This document shows, piece by piece, positions 1 through 7,233 of a DNA stretch of 28,566 bases. Under the pieces are notes generated by a model. It saw nothing but the letters and a program-made list of their open reading frames with translations. It did no database searches and was not told where the DNA came from. A program made the translations under genes and the position numbers. This DNA is from CALXCT01 sp964422185 (GTDB taxonomy: Bacteria > Bacillota > Clostridia > Oscillospirales > Oscillospiraceae), in contig CAYRAG010000021.1 in the NCBI GenBank assembly GCA_964422185.1, positions 1 to 28,566 of the forward strand. The letters run 5' to 3'. The stretch's first letter is position 1, and each line of letters begins with the position of its first letter.

Positions 1-31
1 CTCTCCCGCCGGATGCCGGTTTTTCCTCAGT

Positions 32-60
32 TTGACATTTTTCAGGGATTAAAATATAAT
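32..60 (+). promoter_or_regulatory. Consensus sigma-A promoter of the ROK regulator gene
   Basis: TTGACA at 32-37 and TATAAT at 55-60 are separated by exactly 17 bases, a perfect match to the vegetative consensus. The predicted transcript starts near 67, about 35 bases before the ROK start codon at 102. Such a strong promoter for a repressor suggests steady expression. No operator palindrome was seen beside it. Confidence 0.85.
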
Positions 61-101
61 GGATCCCGCGCAGAGATGGATTTCGCACGGGAGATGGGAT
101 C

Positions 102-1295
102 ATGGAAAATGCGCTCAGGAACAGTCACGCCGCCGCCCGTCCGGCCAGCCACTCGGCTGTCCTTCGGATGATCTACCAGAACGGGCCGGTCAGGCGCTCG
201 AATATCGCCGCGGGGCTCGGCCTGTCCGTCCCCACGGTCACCAGCAATGTCAATGCCATGCTGGCGGAGGGGATCGTCAGCTCCGAGGAGGACGGCGCCC
301 CGGCAAACCACGCCATCGGCCGTCCGGCGCAGATTGTGGATATCATCCCGGACAGCAGGCACTTCATCGGGGTGGAGATGCGCGACTGCTGCCGGTCCGT
401 CTGCGTCACCGACTTTCGCGGCACGGTGGTGTACCGCTGCCGGGACGAGGTCTTCTACGACAATTACGAGGGGAATATGCGGGCCGCCGGCGAGCTCATC
501 CTCCGGGCGGCGCGGGAGGGCCCGTTCCCTCTGGAGGAAATCAACGGGATCGGCTTCTGCATGCCCGGCCTGGTAGATCCCGCTACCGGGGTGCTCCGGT
601 ACCATCCCCGCTACGACTGGCGCAACAGGCCCATCACGGCGGATGTGGCCGCGCTGACCGGGTTTCGGGGGCCGGTGACCGCGGAGAACAATGTCAGCGC
701 CCGCGCCACCGGGACGAAGCTGTTCCAGCGGGATCACCTGAGAGGGATCTCCTCGTTTGCCTACCTGTTCGTGGCCACCGGCGTGGCCTGCCCCTTTGTC
801 CTCAACGCCTCGGGATTCCGCGGCGTCCTGGTGGGGCCCGGGGAGGTGGGGCATATGGTGCTGGATCCGGACGGCCCGCTGTGCAGCTGCGGCAACCGCG
901 GCTGTCTGGAGGCTTTCTCCAGCGACCACGCCATCCTGGCCGCCTGCCGGGAGGCCCTGGGGGAGCGTGCGCCGCAGACCATGGACGAGGTGCTCCAGGC
1001 GCAGGAGCGGGGCGTCCCCGCCGTGGAGCGCATTGTGGATCAGGCACTGCGGATGCTGGGCGTCGCCATTACCAACATCACCAACTACAGCTGCCCCGGC
1101 GTGATTTTTATTGAGGCGAAGCTGTTCCGCTCCCCGGCCAACCGGGCCAGGCTGCTGGACTACATCCGGCAGACGCCGTACAGCGCCTCGTTCCTGGAGA
1201 CGAAATTCGAGTTTGTGGACGCGGACGAGTACAGCGGCGCCGTGGGCGCCGCGGCCCTTGCCGTGGCCACGGAGCTGGACACAAACGGGCTCTGA
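102..1295 (+). CDS. ROK-family transcriptional regulator
   Basis: This 397-residue protein has the layout of ROK repressors (NagC, Mlc and XylR type). A winged helix-turn-helix lies at about residues 18-60 (motif VRRSNIAAGLGLSVPTVTSN), followed by a sugar-kinase-like domain. The ROK zinc signature CSCGNRGCLE is present near residue 260, after GPGEVGH. The kinase-type END motif reads ENN (AENNVSARA) and the N-terminal DxGxT phosphate loop is not evident, so it is probably a ligand-sensing regulator and not a kinase. ATG 102 follows a GGGAGATGGG-type ribosome site. The gene converges on the aldolase-to-permease operon, whose promoter region carries an AT-rich palindrome, so it is the obvious candidate regulator of that operon. 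The ligand is unknown. Confidence 0.9.
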   Translation: MENALRNSHAAARPASHSAVLRMIYQNGPVRRSNIAAGLGLSVPTVTSNVNAMLAEGIVSSEEDGAPANHAIGRPAQIVDIIPDSRHFIGVEMRDCCRSVCVTDFRGTVVYRCRDEVFYDNYEGNMRAAGELILRAAREGPFPLEEINGIGFCMPGLVDPATGVLRYHPRYDWRNRPITADVAALTGFRGPVTAENNVSARATGTKLFQRDHLRGISSFAYLFVATGVACPFVLNASGFRGVLVGPGEVGHMVLDPDGPLCSCGNRGCLEAFSSDHAILAACREALGERAPQTMDEVLQAQERGVPAVERIVDQALRMLGVAITNITNYSCPGVIFIEAKLFRSPANRARLLDYIRQTPYSASFLETKFEFVDADEYSGAVGAAALAVATELDTNGL

Positions 1296-1308
1296 TGCCG
1301 TTTTCTTT

Positions 1309-1356
1309 CCCCCGCTTTCGGGTCAGCCGCAGGCCGGCCGGGGCGGGGGCCTTTTT
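1309..1356. terminator. Terminator between convergent genes
   Basis: CCCCCGC at 1309-1315 pairs with GCGGGGG at 1343-1349, and the 3' arm is followed by CCTTTTTG. It lies in the 67-base gap between the stops of the ROK gene and the permease gene. The loop is long but can form a further GC-rich stem. The T tract fits plus-strand termination best. Confidence 0.6.
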
Positions 1357-1362
1357 GCGCCG

Positions 1363-2145
1363 TCAGAATGCGTAGCGCCAGATGTTGTAGATACAGATTA
1401 AGATGATGACCGCCATGAGGCCGGTGAACAGTTTGTCCACCGTGCCGGCCTGGATGTGCCGGTTGAGCGCCCGGCCGAGAATCCCGCCTCCGATGCCCCC
1501 CGCGATCATGGCGAGGAGCGAGACCGCCTCAAACTCCGGCACGGTGCCGGTGAGGAGGGTCGTCAGAAGCGCCAGGGCCTGGCTGAACAGGATGATGTAC
1601 AGGCTGCTGGTGGCGGCGGTCTTCGTGTCCATGCTGAAGAAGTAGAACAGCACCACCAGATTGATGGGGCCGCCCCCGATGCCCAGGAAACTGCTCATGA
1701 TCCCCAGGGCCAGGCCGATGGCGACGCAGGGGAGCACGCCCCTGGTGTGCCGCGTCCTGATCCGCCGCTTGTTCAGCTCGTACAGAAGCGTACCCAGGGT
1801 GATGGCCGCCAGGCACGCCGCCTGGACGGCGCTGACCCGGTTCTGGTCGGCGAACTGGCCCCGGATGATCTGGAACAGCCAGCGGCCGCACACGCCTCCC
1901 ACCGACGCCCCGATACACAGCGGAATCACCGATTTGGTGTCCACCGGCCGGGAGCGGGTGATTGCGGCGTGGCAGACGGAGTAGAGACTCATGGAGAGCA
2001 CCGTGCAGCCGGACAGGAAATTCACCGTCGCGGCGCTGCCCAGGTGCAGGCTGTCCAGGACGGGCTTGATGATCACGCCGCCCCCGATGCCGCAGATGGC
2101 GCCGATGGTGCTGGCCAGGAAGGCCACAAGGAAAAACAGCAGCAA
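1363..2145 (-). CDS. TSUP family (TauE/SafE-type) membrane permease
   Basis: This is a 260-residue, very hydrophobic protein with two internally repeated glycine motifs typical of the TSUP/TauE family: CGIGGGVIIKP near residue 20 and LGIGGGPINLVV in the middle. The usual topology is about eight membrane segments. Characterised relatives move organic or sulfur-containing anions (sulfite, sulfonates, some carboxylates), often outward, so the substrate cannot be read from sequence. The start is TTG at 2145, preceded by AAGGAA about nine bases upstream. It is the last gene of the aldolase operon, 58 bases after the LarA-like gene. By context it may import the operon's substrate or export an anionic end product. 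Confidence 0.85.
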   Translation of the reverse strand: MLLFFLVAFLASTIGAICGIGGGVIIKPVLDSLHLGSAATVNFLSGCTVLSMSLYSVCHAAITRSRPVDTKSVIPLCIGASVGGVCGRWLFQIIRGQFADQNRVSAVQAACLAAITLGTLLYELNKRRIRTRHTRGVLPCVAIGLALGIMSSFLGIGGGPINLVVLFYFFSMDTKTAATSSLYIILFSQALALLTTLLTGTVPEFEAVSLLAMIAGGIGGGILGRALNRHIQAGTVDKLFTGLMAVIILICIYNIWRYAF

Positions 2146-2203
2146 CCTCGCAAGTTCCTTTCCTGCCAGATACCGCCCGGCGGCGCCGGCCGGCAGCGCT
2201 GGC

Positions 2204-3652
2204 TTAGTCGTCCTCTTTCATGCAAAGATGAACCGCGGCGGTGGTGAAGGTTCTGGGCAGGGCCAGGATATTCGGATCCGGCCCCGTGTACTTCCGGATG
2301 GCGTCCTCCAGCGCCTCCTCCACGGTGGCGCGGGTTTTCAGACCCATGCTCCGGGCGATGCCCGGCTCCCGGGCGCCCACAATGTAGATGGCGCTGGTGT
2401 TCATCTCCGCGATGTGGCCGCAGCTCATCATGGAGAAGCCGTGGAACGGGTGGAACGCCCCGGCGAAGCGGTATTTGTCGATGTAGTCCTGCCGCGTGGC
2501 GAAGTACTCGCCGTACCGGTTCATGTCTGCCAGCGTGTTCATGCTGTCGTGCTGGAACATCTCGTACAGCTCCCGCAGATAGGGCCAGCGCTCGTCGTGG
2601 AACCAGCCGTCGCAGATGCCGGGCACGATGAATACGCACCGGTCCGAGAGCACCCGTTTGTGGCGGATGACCTGGGCGGAGAGCGCCTGCATCATCTGGA
2701 TGGGGTTGGTGCCCATGCCGTCGCCGTAGTGGAAGTTCGTGGGCATCCCGAAGACCGCGATATCATACTTCTTCTCCGCCCAGTGGACATAGGTCCGTTT
2801 GTCCGCGGTGGCCCAGGACACCGGCTGCATCTCTTTCGCCCAGCCGGAGTTGATCTCGATCTGGCGGGACTTCGTGTCCAGCACGGCATCGCAGCAGAAG
2901 AACTTCTTGCCCATCTTCTCCTCCATGAACATGCCCTGCTCGTCAAACTTCGAGCGCATGACGCTGTGGGTGGAGACGGGGACGAAGTCCGGCTGGTGCA
3001 TGACGCCCGGCACATGGTGGCAGGCGATGGAGCGCCAGTGGGTGATGCCGGTGGCGCAGTGCTTGTAGCCACCGGAATAGCCGCCGTAGGGGTTGCCCTG
3101 GGTGTGGCCGATGAGGATGGGCAGATCCGCCTCATAGACATACCGGTTCATGATCACATGATCCCCGCCGGCGGTGGTGCCCAGATCCACCAGGTGGTCG
3201 TAGTCCTCGCTGTCGTGGCTGGTGAGCTGTCCGGAGGGGTAGAACTCATGGAACAGATCGTCGCCCAGGATGGTGCGCATCTCCTTCTCGGTCGCCCGGG
3301 GATGCAGGCCGTTGGAGATCAGCAGCAGGATGTCTTTCTTCTCCACGCCGGCGGCGTAGAGCTCGTCCAGAACCGCCCGGACCGCCACTTTCCGGTGGCT
3401 GGTGGGCTGGGTTCCGCCCTTGACGATATCCGGAATCACGATGACGGCCGTCTTGCCCGGCCCGGCCAGATCCCGCAGGGGCGGCATCCCGATAGGGTGG
3501 CGGATGCTGTCCAGGGTGGCGGCGTAGAGGCTGTCCCAGTCCTGCGGCAGGCAGGGGGGATCGGGCACCGTCTCGCCGGGGATGAACACATCCGTGCTGT
3601 CCGGCAGCTGTGCGCTGATCGTGCCGTGGCCGTATTCAAAATCAAGTTTCAT
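2204..3652 (-). CDS. LarA-like (DUF2088) nickel-pincer-family racemase/epimerase
   Basis: This 482-residue protein belongs to the lactate racemase (LarA) superfamily, whose members use a nickel-pincer nucleotide to racemise or epimerise 2-hydroxy acids. Visible landmarks are the LISNGLHPRATEKEM segment (LarA His108 region), SGGYKHCATG with K197 at the position of the cofactor-linking Lys184, and HH at 212-213 (His200 region). Two positions differ from lactate racemases: the DHTR-type motif reads PDIVKGG, and the His174 position appears to be Asn187. The substrate is therefore probably not lactate. ATG 3652 follows the isomerase stop after one base, with GGGAGA upstream, implying translational coupling. 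No larB, larC or larE cofactor genes are in the window. The exact reaction is unknown. Confidence 0.8.
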   Translation of the reverse strand: MKLDFEYGHGTISAQLPDSTDVFIPGETVPDPPCLPQDWDSLYAATLDSIRHPIGMPPLRDLAGPGKTAVIVIPDIVKGGTQPTSHRKVAVRAVLDELYAAGVEKKDILLLISNGLHPRATEKEMRTILGDDLFHEFYPSGQLTSHDSEDYDHLVDLGTTAGGDHVIMNRYVYEADLPILIGHTQGNPYGGYSGGYKHCATGITHWRSIACHHVPGVMHQPDFVPVSTHSVMRSKFDEQGMFMEEKMGKKFFCCDAVLDTKSRQIEINSGWAKEMQPVSWATADKRTYVHWAEKKYDIAVFGMPTNFHYGDGMGTNPIQMMQALSAQVIRHKRVLSDRCVFIVPGICDGWFHDERWPYLRELYEMFQHDSMNTLADMNRYGEYFATRQDYIDKYRFAGAFHPFHGFSMMSCGHIAEMNTSAIYIVGAREPGIARSMGLKTRATVEEALEDAIRKYTGPDPNILALPRTFTTAAVHLCMKEDD

Positions 3653-3653
3653 G

Positions 3654-4490
3654 TCATTCTCCCAAATACAGGCGGATGATCTCCAGATACTCCTCCGGAT
3701 AGAAGCCAATCTCCCCGGTGAAGCGGGTCAGGGCGATCAGACCGCCGTCAATCTCCTCGATGGAGGCCAGCATGGCGGCGTTGTCGGCTTTCAGGCCGCC
3801 GCCGTACACCACATCCATGCCGCCGGTCCGCTCCTTGACGAAGCGGGCGATCTTCCGGATATAGGGTTTGTCCGCCGGGGTCTTGCCCGGCCCGATGGAC
3901 CACACGGGCTCATACCCGATGACCACCCGGCTCCGATCCACGCCGGCAAGGCCGGTGTCCAGCTGGCTGCCCAGCACCTGCGCCCAGTCCGCCTGCTCCT
4001 CCGCGGTCTCCCCGATGCAGTACAGCACCGTGAGTCCCGCCTCCTGGGCGCAGAGGATCTCCTGGTTCAGGATCCGGTTTACGGCCCCGGCGTCTGAGAC
4101 GCCCGCCTCCGCCAGAATGCCTTTCTTGTCGTTGCGCTCCTCGCAGTGGCCGATGAGGGTGCTCTCGCAGCCCATGGCCTTCACGATGGAGGCCGGCCGG
4201 TTTGTGGTCAGGGCGCCGAAGTTCCCGCCGGGGGCGGTGTTGACCCGGTAGACGCCCTGGCTGCCCAGCTTCACCGGGCTTCCCCCGCACCGGGCCGCCG
4301 CGGCGCTGAGCAGGTGGGCCTCCGGCAGATACTGCACGAACTCCACCTTCGCGCTGTCGTACCGTTTCAGCGCCTCCTGGGTGGCGGTCACCACGGCCGC
4401 GCCCCAGTCCCCGACCGGGGCGAGACGGTTGACGCCGCCGTACTCCACCGGCACATCAAAGCGCTTGAGATTCAGATAGATATGTTTCAT
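3654..4490 (-). CDS. TIM-family isomerase (triose-phosphate isomerase-like)
   Basis: This 278-residue TIM barrel is somewhat longer than the usual 250 residues. The catalytic set is intact: N7-x-K9, H115 in GHCEERND, E194 in YEPVWSIGPGK and the loop-6 lid. The phosphate-binding loops differ. Loop 7 reads YGGGLKADN where triose isomerases usually have YGGSVKPEN, and the conserved GGASL of loop 8 is replaced by IALTRF. It could still be triose-phosphate isomerase, but a different phosphorylated ketose/aldose pair is plausible, as with the TIM-like tetrulose-phosphate isomerases of erythritol catabolism. ATG 4490 lies four bases after the phosphofructokinase stop, with GAGGTAAGG upstream. It sits between the phosphofructokinase and the LarA-like gene. 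Confidence 0.85.
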   Translation of the reverse strand: MKHIYLNLKRFDVPVEYGGVNRLAPVGDWGAAVVTATQEALKRYDSAKVEFVQYLPEAHLLSAAAARCGGSPVKLGSQGVYRVNTAPGGNFGALTTNRPASIVKAMGCESTLIGHCEERNDKKGILAEAGVSDAGAVNRILNQEILCAQEAGLTVLYCIGETAEEQADWAQVLGSQLDTGLAGVDRSRVVIGYEPVWSIGPGKTPADKPYIRKIARFVKERTGGMDVVYGGGLKADNAAMLASIEEIDGGLIALTRFTGEIGFYPEEYLEIIRLYLGE

Positions 4491-4494
4491 GGCC

Positions 4495-5655
4495 TTACCT
4501 CAAAAACGCGTACTCCGGCCACCCGCCGCCCATCAGGGGCAGGGCGTAGTCGAAATACTCCTCTCCGATGCCGTTGCCGTCCGTGATCCACTCCAGCGGG
4601 AACTTCCGCTCCGCGTTGGCCACCTCGGACAGGGGCACCAGCGTCAGGGAACTGCGGTACTCAGGAGACCGCACGGCCTCAATGGCCACCATGACCCCGC
4701 TCTCTCCGGCCAGAGCGGCGTTGACAGCTTCTCTCCCTACGGCGTAGGCCTCTTTCCGGTCGACCTCAGACGCGTAGAGAATGGAGGCGCGGCCCAGCAG
4801 GCCCGGCTTCTCCGCCCGGGACTTGATGCCCAGCCTGGTGAGAACGGCGTCGGAGACATGCTGCGCGGTGCCGCCGGGCACTGTGTGGCCGAAGCCGTCC
4901 ACCATGCCGGTGTCCGCCAGGGGTTTGCCGTCCGCGCCGCGGATTCCCTCGCTGACCGTCACCAGAAGGCCGTTGCCTCTGGCGTAGGCCGCCTCGATAT
5001 CCGCGAGCATCTTCTCCTCGTCCACCGGCACTTCCGGCAGATAGGTCAGAACCTCGCAGCGGGTCAGCCGCTTCGCCATGGCGCTGGCGGCGGTGACCCA
5101 GCCGGCGTCGCGGCCCATCAGCTCCAGCACCACCACATGGATGGGCAGCGCGGAGGCGTCCAGCGCCAGCTCCGACGCGCTCAGGGCGGCGTAACGCGCC
5201 GCGGATCCGAAGCCGGGGCAGTGATCCGTCAGAACCAGATCGTTGTCCATGGTCTTGGGGATGCCGACGACCCGCAGATCCAGCCCCTCCTGTTTCGCCA
5301 GCTCGTAGACCTTGCTGCAGGTGTCCATGGAGTCGTTGCCGCCGTTGTAGAAAAACGCGCCGATTTGGAATTTCCGCAGGGTTTCCAGCACCGTGGGGTA
5401 ATCCCCGTCCGTGAGTTTGCGCCGGCAGGATCCGATGGCGGAGGCGGGGGTCAGGCTCAGGCGGGCCACCGTGCTCTCGGGCAGGTCCGTGAGATCCAGG
5501 AGATCCCCGGCCAGAATGCCCTCCGCCCCGAACCGGGCGGCGTAGATCTTGTCCACTTTCCCGCTGGCCCGGGCCGCCTCCACGGCGCCCTGGAGAGAGG
5601 TGTTGATGACCGCGGTGGGGCCTCCGCCGTGGGCGATCAGGATATTCATGCCCAT
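4495..5655 (-). CDS. 6-phosphofructokinase, pyrophosphate-dependent type
   Basis: This 386-residue phosphofructokinase-superfamily protein phosphorylates a ketose phosphate. The nucleotide/PPi loop is GGNDS (residues 105-109), with Asp where ATP enzymes have the second Gly of GGDGS. PKTMDND (133-139) has Lys where ATP enzymes usually have Gly. Both point to pyrophosphate as donor by the established Asp104/Lys124 rule. MGRDAGW at 180-186 is the usual sugar-phosphate motif. PPi-type enzymes are reversible and sometimes accept sedoheptulose-7-phosphate or tagatose-6-phosphate. ATG 5655 follows AGGAAAGGG at nine bases and lies three bases after the aldolase stop. It is the second gene of the five-gene operon, so its product would feed the neighbouring aldolase. 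Confidence 0.9.
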   Translation of the reverse strand: MGMNILIAHGGGPTAVINTSLQGAVEAARASGKVDKIYAARFGAEGILAGDLLDLTDLPESTVARLSLTPASAIGSCRRKLTDGDYPTVLETLRKFQIGAFFYNGGNDSMDTCSKVYELAKQEGLDLRVVGIPKTMDNDLVLTDHCPGFGSAARYAALSASELALDASALPIHVVVLELMGRDAGWVTAASAMAKRLTRCEVLTYLPEVPVDEEKMLADIEAAYARGNGLLVTVSEGIRGADGKPLADTGMVDGFGHTVPGGTAQHVSDAVLTRLGIKSRAEKPGLLGRASILYASEVDRKEAYAVGREAVNAALAGESGVMVAIEAVRSPEYRSSLTLVPLSEVANAERKFPLEWITDGNGIGEEYFDYALPLMGGGWPEYAFLR

Positions 5656-5658
5656 GGC

Positions 5659-6816
5659 TCAGATCCCTTTCCTGCGGTAGTACTCCGCCATCTCGTCCAG
5701 CGTCACGCATTTGACCAGAGGCGCCTTGCCCACGGAGTCAAACTCCACGATGAGCGTGCCCACGACCTCTTTCACGCCCCGCTCTATGCAGTCCACAATG
5801 CGGGCCACATCGTCGTCGGGGACGACGCCGTACATGACCGTGTCCATGATGGGCGGGAAGAACACCCGGGGATCGAACGCGGACGGATTGGCTTTCAGCA
5901 GCTCCCAGACGGGCCCGATGGACGGGCTCTCTTTCAGCTCCGGGTGATCCCGGAACAGCTCGCGCAGATTCCGCGTCACCGCCAGGCGGATGTCCGTATC
6001 CACATTGATCTTGCGGATGCCCAGCCGGGAGACCTCCTTGAGCTGCTCTTTCTTGATGCCGTAGGCGTCGTGGATATCCCCGCCCAGGGCGTTGATCTCA
6101 GAGACAATGTACTGCGGCACGGTGGAGGAGCCGTGGCTGACCAGAGTGCCCTCAATGCCCTCATGCATCATGCACTCCTTGGTGGCGATGGCGATCTCCT
6201 TGCGGATGACGGTATCCCTGCCCTTGTTGGCCCCGTGTTTTGTGCCGTAGCTGATGGCCAGGGCGTCCACCCCGGTCTTGCGGAAGAACTCCACGGCTTT
6301 CAGGGGATTGGTGTAGGTGCTGTTGGCGGCGAAGACATGATCCTCCACGCCGGCCAGAACGCCGAGTTCTCCCTCCACGGTGACGCCCCGCTCGTGGGCG
6401 TATTTGACGACCTCCCGGGTCAGCTCCACATTCTCGTCAAAGGGGAGGCTGGATCCGTCGATCATCACGGAGGTGTACCCCCCGGCGATGGCCGCCTCGC
6501 AGGCCTCAAAGCTCTTTCCGTGATCCAGGTGGAGCGCCACGGGGATGGGGCTGGGCTCGGCGTACTTCTTCACCGCGTTGGCGATGTTCACCGCGCCTTT
6601 TTTCTTGTCTTCCAGCGTGCCGTTCTGGAAGTCGGTCCGGCCGCCCATAAAGGCATTCGCCAGATCCGCGCCCTGCAGAATGGCGGCGGATCGGAACATC
6701 TCGTGAACCTCGATGACGGCTTTCGCCTGGCATACGGCGTTGACATTGAACGCCCCCTGCGCGTAGTTGTAGGTTTCCGTGGTGTCCAGAATCGCTTTCA
6801 TCGGTACCAGCGGCAT
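5659..6816 (-). CDS. Class II fructose-bisphosphate aldolase family protein
   Basis: This 385-residue zinc aldolase splits a ketose 1,6-bisphosphate into two phosphorylated or polar three-carbon units. Motifs seen in order are GAFNVN near the N-terminus, the zinc/catalytic HLDHG, GELGVLAGVED, the zinc-ligand segments YGTKHGANKG and VSHGSSTVP, and INVDTDIRLA for phosphate binding. It is longer than the usual 285-310 residues through a C-terminal extension of roughly 60 residues, as in some long class II enzymes. ATG 6816 has a perfect AGGAGG seven bases upstream. It is the first gene of the operon, behind two promoters and an AT-rich palindrome. Fructose-1,6-bisphosphate is the default substrate. 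The altered isomerase and LarA-like genes downstream leave room for another ketose. Confidence 0.88.
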   Translation of the reverse strand: MPLVPMKAILDTTETYNYAQGAFNVNAVCQAKAVIEVHEMFRSAAILQGADLANAFMGGRTDFQNGTLEDKKKGAVNIANAVKKYAEPSPIPVALHLDHGKSFEACEAAIAGGYTSVMIDGSSLPFDENVELTREVVKYAHERGVTVEGELGVLAGVEDHVFAANSTYTNPLKAVEFFRKTGVDALAISYGTKHGANKGRDTVIRKEIAIATKECMMHEGIEGTLVSHGSSTVPQYIVSEINALGGDIHDAYGIKKEQLKEVSRLGIRKINVDTDIRLAVTRNLRELFRDHPELKESPSIGPVWELLKANPSAFDPRVFFPPIMDTVMYGVVPDDDVARIVDCIERGVKEVVGTLIVEFDSVGKAPLVKCVTLDEMAEYYRRKGI

Positions 6817-6850
6817 AATAAGACCTCCTGTTCCAGTTTTTTTGCTGCAA

Positions 6851-6867
6851 TTAATTTATTAAATTAA
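6851..6867. promoter_or_regulatory. AT-rich palindrome, candidate ROK operator
   Basis: TTAATTTA-T-TAAATTAA is a perfect 17-base inverted repeat in an otherwise GC-rich genome. It lies between the proximal -10 box (6883-6888) and the aldolase ribosome site, just downstream of the predicted start of transcription, where a repressor would block the polymerase. ROK repressors are known to bind AT-rich palindromes. The link to the ROK gene at 102 is inference. Confidence 0.55.
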
Positions 6868-6882
6868 TTAATTATCATGGTC

Positions 6883-6911
6883 ATTCTATCCCATGCATTT
6901 TTGTTTGACAA
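6883..6911 (-). promoter_or_regulatory. Proximal promoter of the aldolase operon
   Basis: Read on the minus strand, TTGTCA (6911-6906) and TAGAAT (6888-6883) are separated by 17 bases. Transcription would start near 6876 and give a leader of about 60 bases containing the AT-rich palindrome and the AGGAGG ribosome site. Confidence 0.65.
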
Positions 6912-6935
6912 GCATAAAATAGCCGAAATATCCCG

Positions 6936-6966
6936 GAAAATTTTAGGCAAGTTGCACAAAATTTTC
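6936..6966. repeat. Nine-base inverted repeat in the aldolase promoter region
   Basis: GAAAATTTT at 6936-6944 and AAAATTTTC at 6958-6966 are exact reverse complements separated by 13 bases. They overlap the distal promoter, so they could be a second regulator site. They could also be only AT-rich promoter sequence. Confidence 0.4.
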
Positions 6967-6968
6967 AA
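6940..6968 (-). promoter_or_regulatory. Distal promoter of the aldolase operon
   Basis: On the minus strand, TTGAAA (6968-6963) and TAAAAT (6945-6940) are 17 bases apart. This gives a second start point about 57 bases upstream of the proximal promoter, in the same direction. Confidence 0.55.
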
Positions 6969-7105
6969 CCTCCCCGGAGCGCGGTTCGGCCCTGGAATGC
7001 CGCACGGCGATCGGATCCGCCCGGACGGGATCGGAGTGGCTGCGTTTCGATCCCGTCCCTGACGGAGGGCGGAAAGAGAAGCAACATGAAAAATGTTAAA
7101 AAGTG

Positions 7106-7130
7106 AACAGGCGCCCCGGGAGCGCCTGTT
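7106..7130. terminator. GC-rich hairpin, possible minus-strand terminator
   Basis: AACAGGCGC (7106-7114) and GCGCCTGTT (7122-7130) form a nine-pair stem with a seven-base loop. On the minus strand the 3' arm is followed by a T-rich run (CACTTTTTAACATTTTT). It could block antisense transcription from the ATPase gene entering the aldolase promoter region. The last bases of the right arm form part of the ATPase -35 box, so an operator role is also possible. The six-codon ORF ATG 7086 to TGA 7106 (MKNVKK) ends at its left edge. Confidence 0.45.
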
Positions 7131-7157
7131 GCAAATGCGCTCGCCATGCGATAAAAT
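7129..7157 (+). promoter_or_regulatory. Promoter of the AAA_13 ATPase gene
   Basis: TTGCAA (7129-7134) and TAAAAT (7152-7157) have a 17-base spacer. Transcription would begin near 7164, inside the palindrome at 7161-7174, leaving a leader of about 70 bases before the GTG start at 7234. Confidence 0.65.
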
Positions 7158-7160
7158 AGG

Positions 7161-7174
7161 GGCGCTTAAGCGCC
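7161..7174. promoter_or_regulatory. Perfect 14-base palindrome at the predicted ATPase transcription start
   Basis: GGCGCTTAAGCGCC is its own reverse complement. It sits four bases after the -10 box, over the expected start of transcription. This is a typical repressor position and suggests tight control of the ATPase gene. The regulator is unknown, and no small regulator gene lies beside it. Confidence 0.5.
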
Positions 7175-7233
7175 GCGGCCTGTCCCCCCGGGGCCTGACC
7201 CGCGAGACCGCGTGTGCGCTGGGAGGTGCCGCT

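Noticed and set aside
1..26. CCGGATGCCGGTTTTTCC at the left edge as a terminator
   Set aside because: It may be the 3' end of an upstream terminator, but the pairing arm would lie outside the window.
4489..6867. 792-codon open frame on the plus strand
   Set aside because: It lies opposite the phosphofructokinase and aldolase genes, which have clear motifs and ribosome sites. Long antisense frames are expected in high-GC DNA, and its translation shows no family resemblance.
6906..6935. Plus-strand TTGACA as a rightward promoter toward the ATPase gene
   Set aside because: No acceptable -10 box lies 16-18 bases downstream, and a better promoter is present at 7129-7157.
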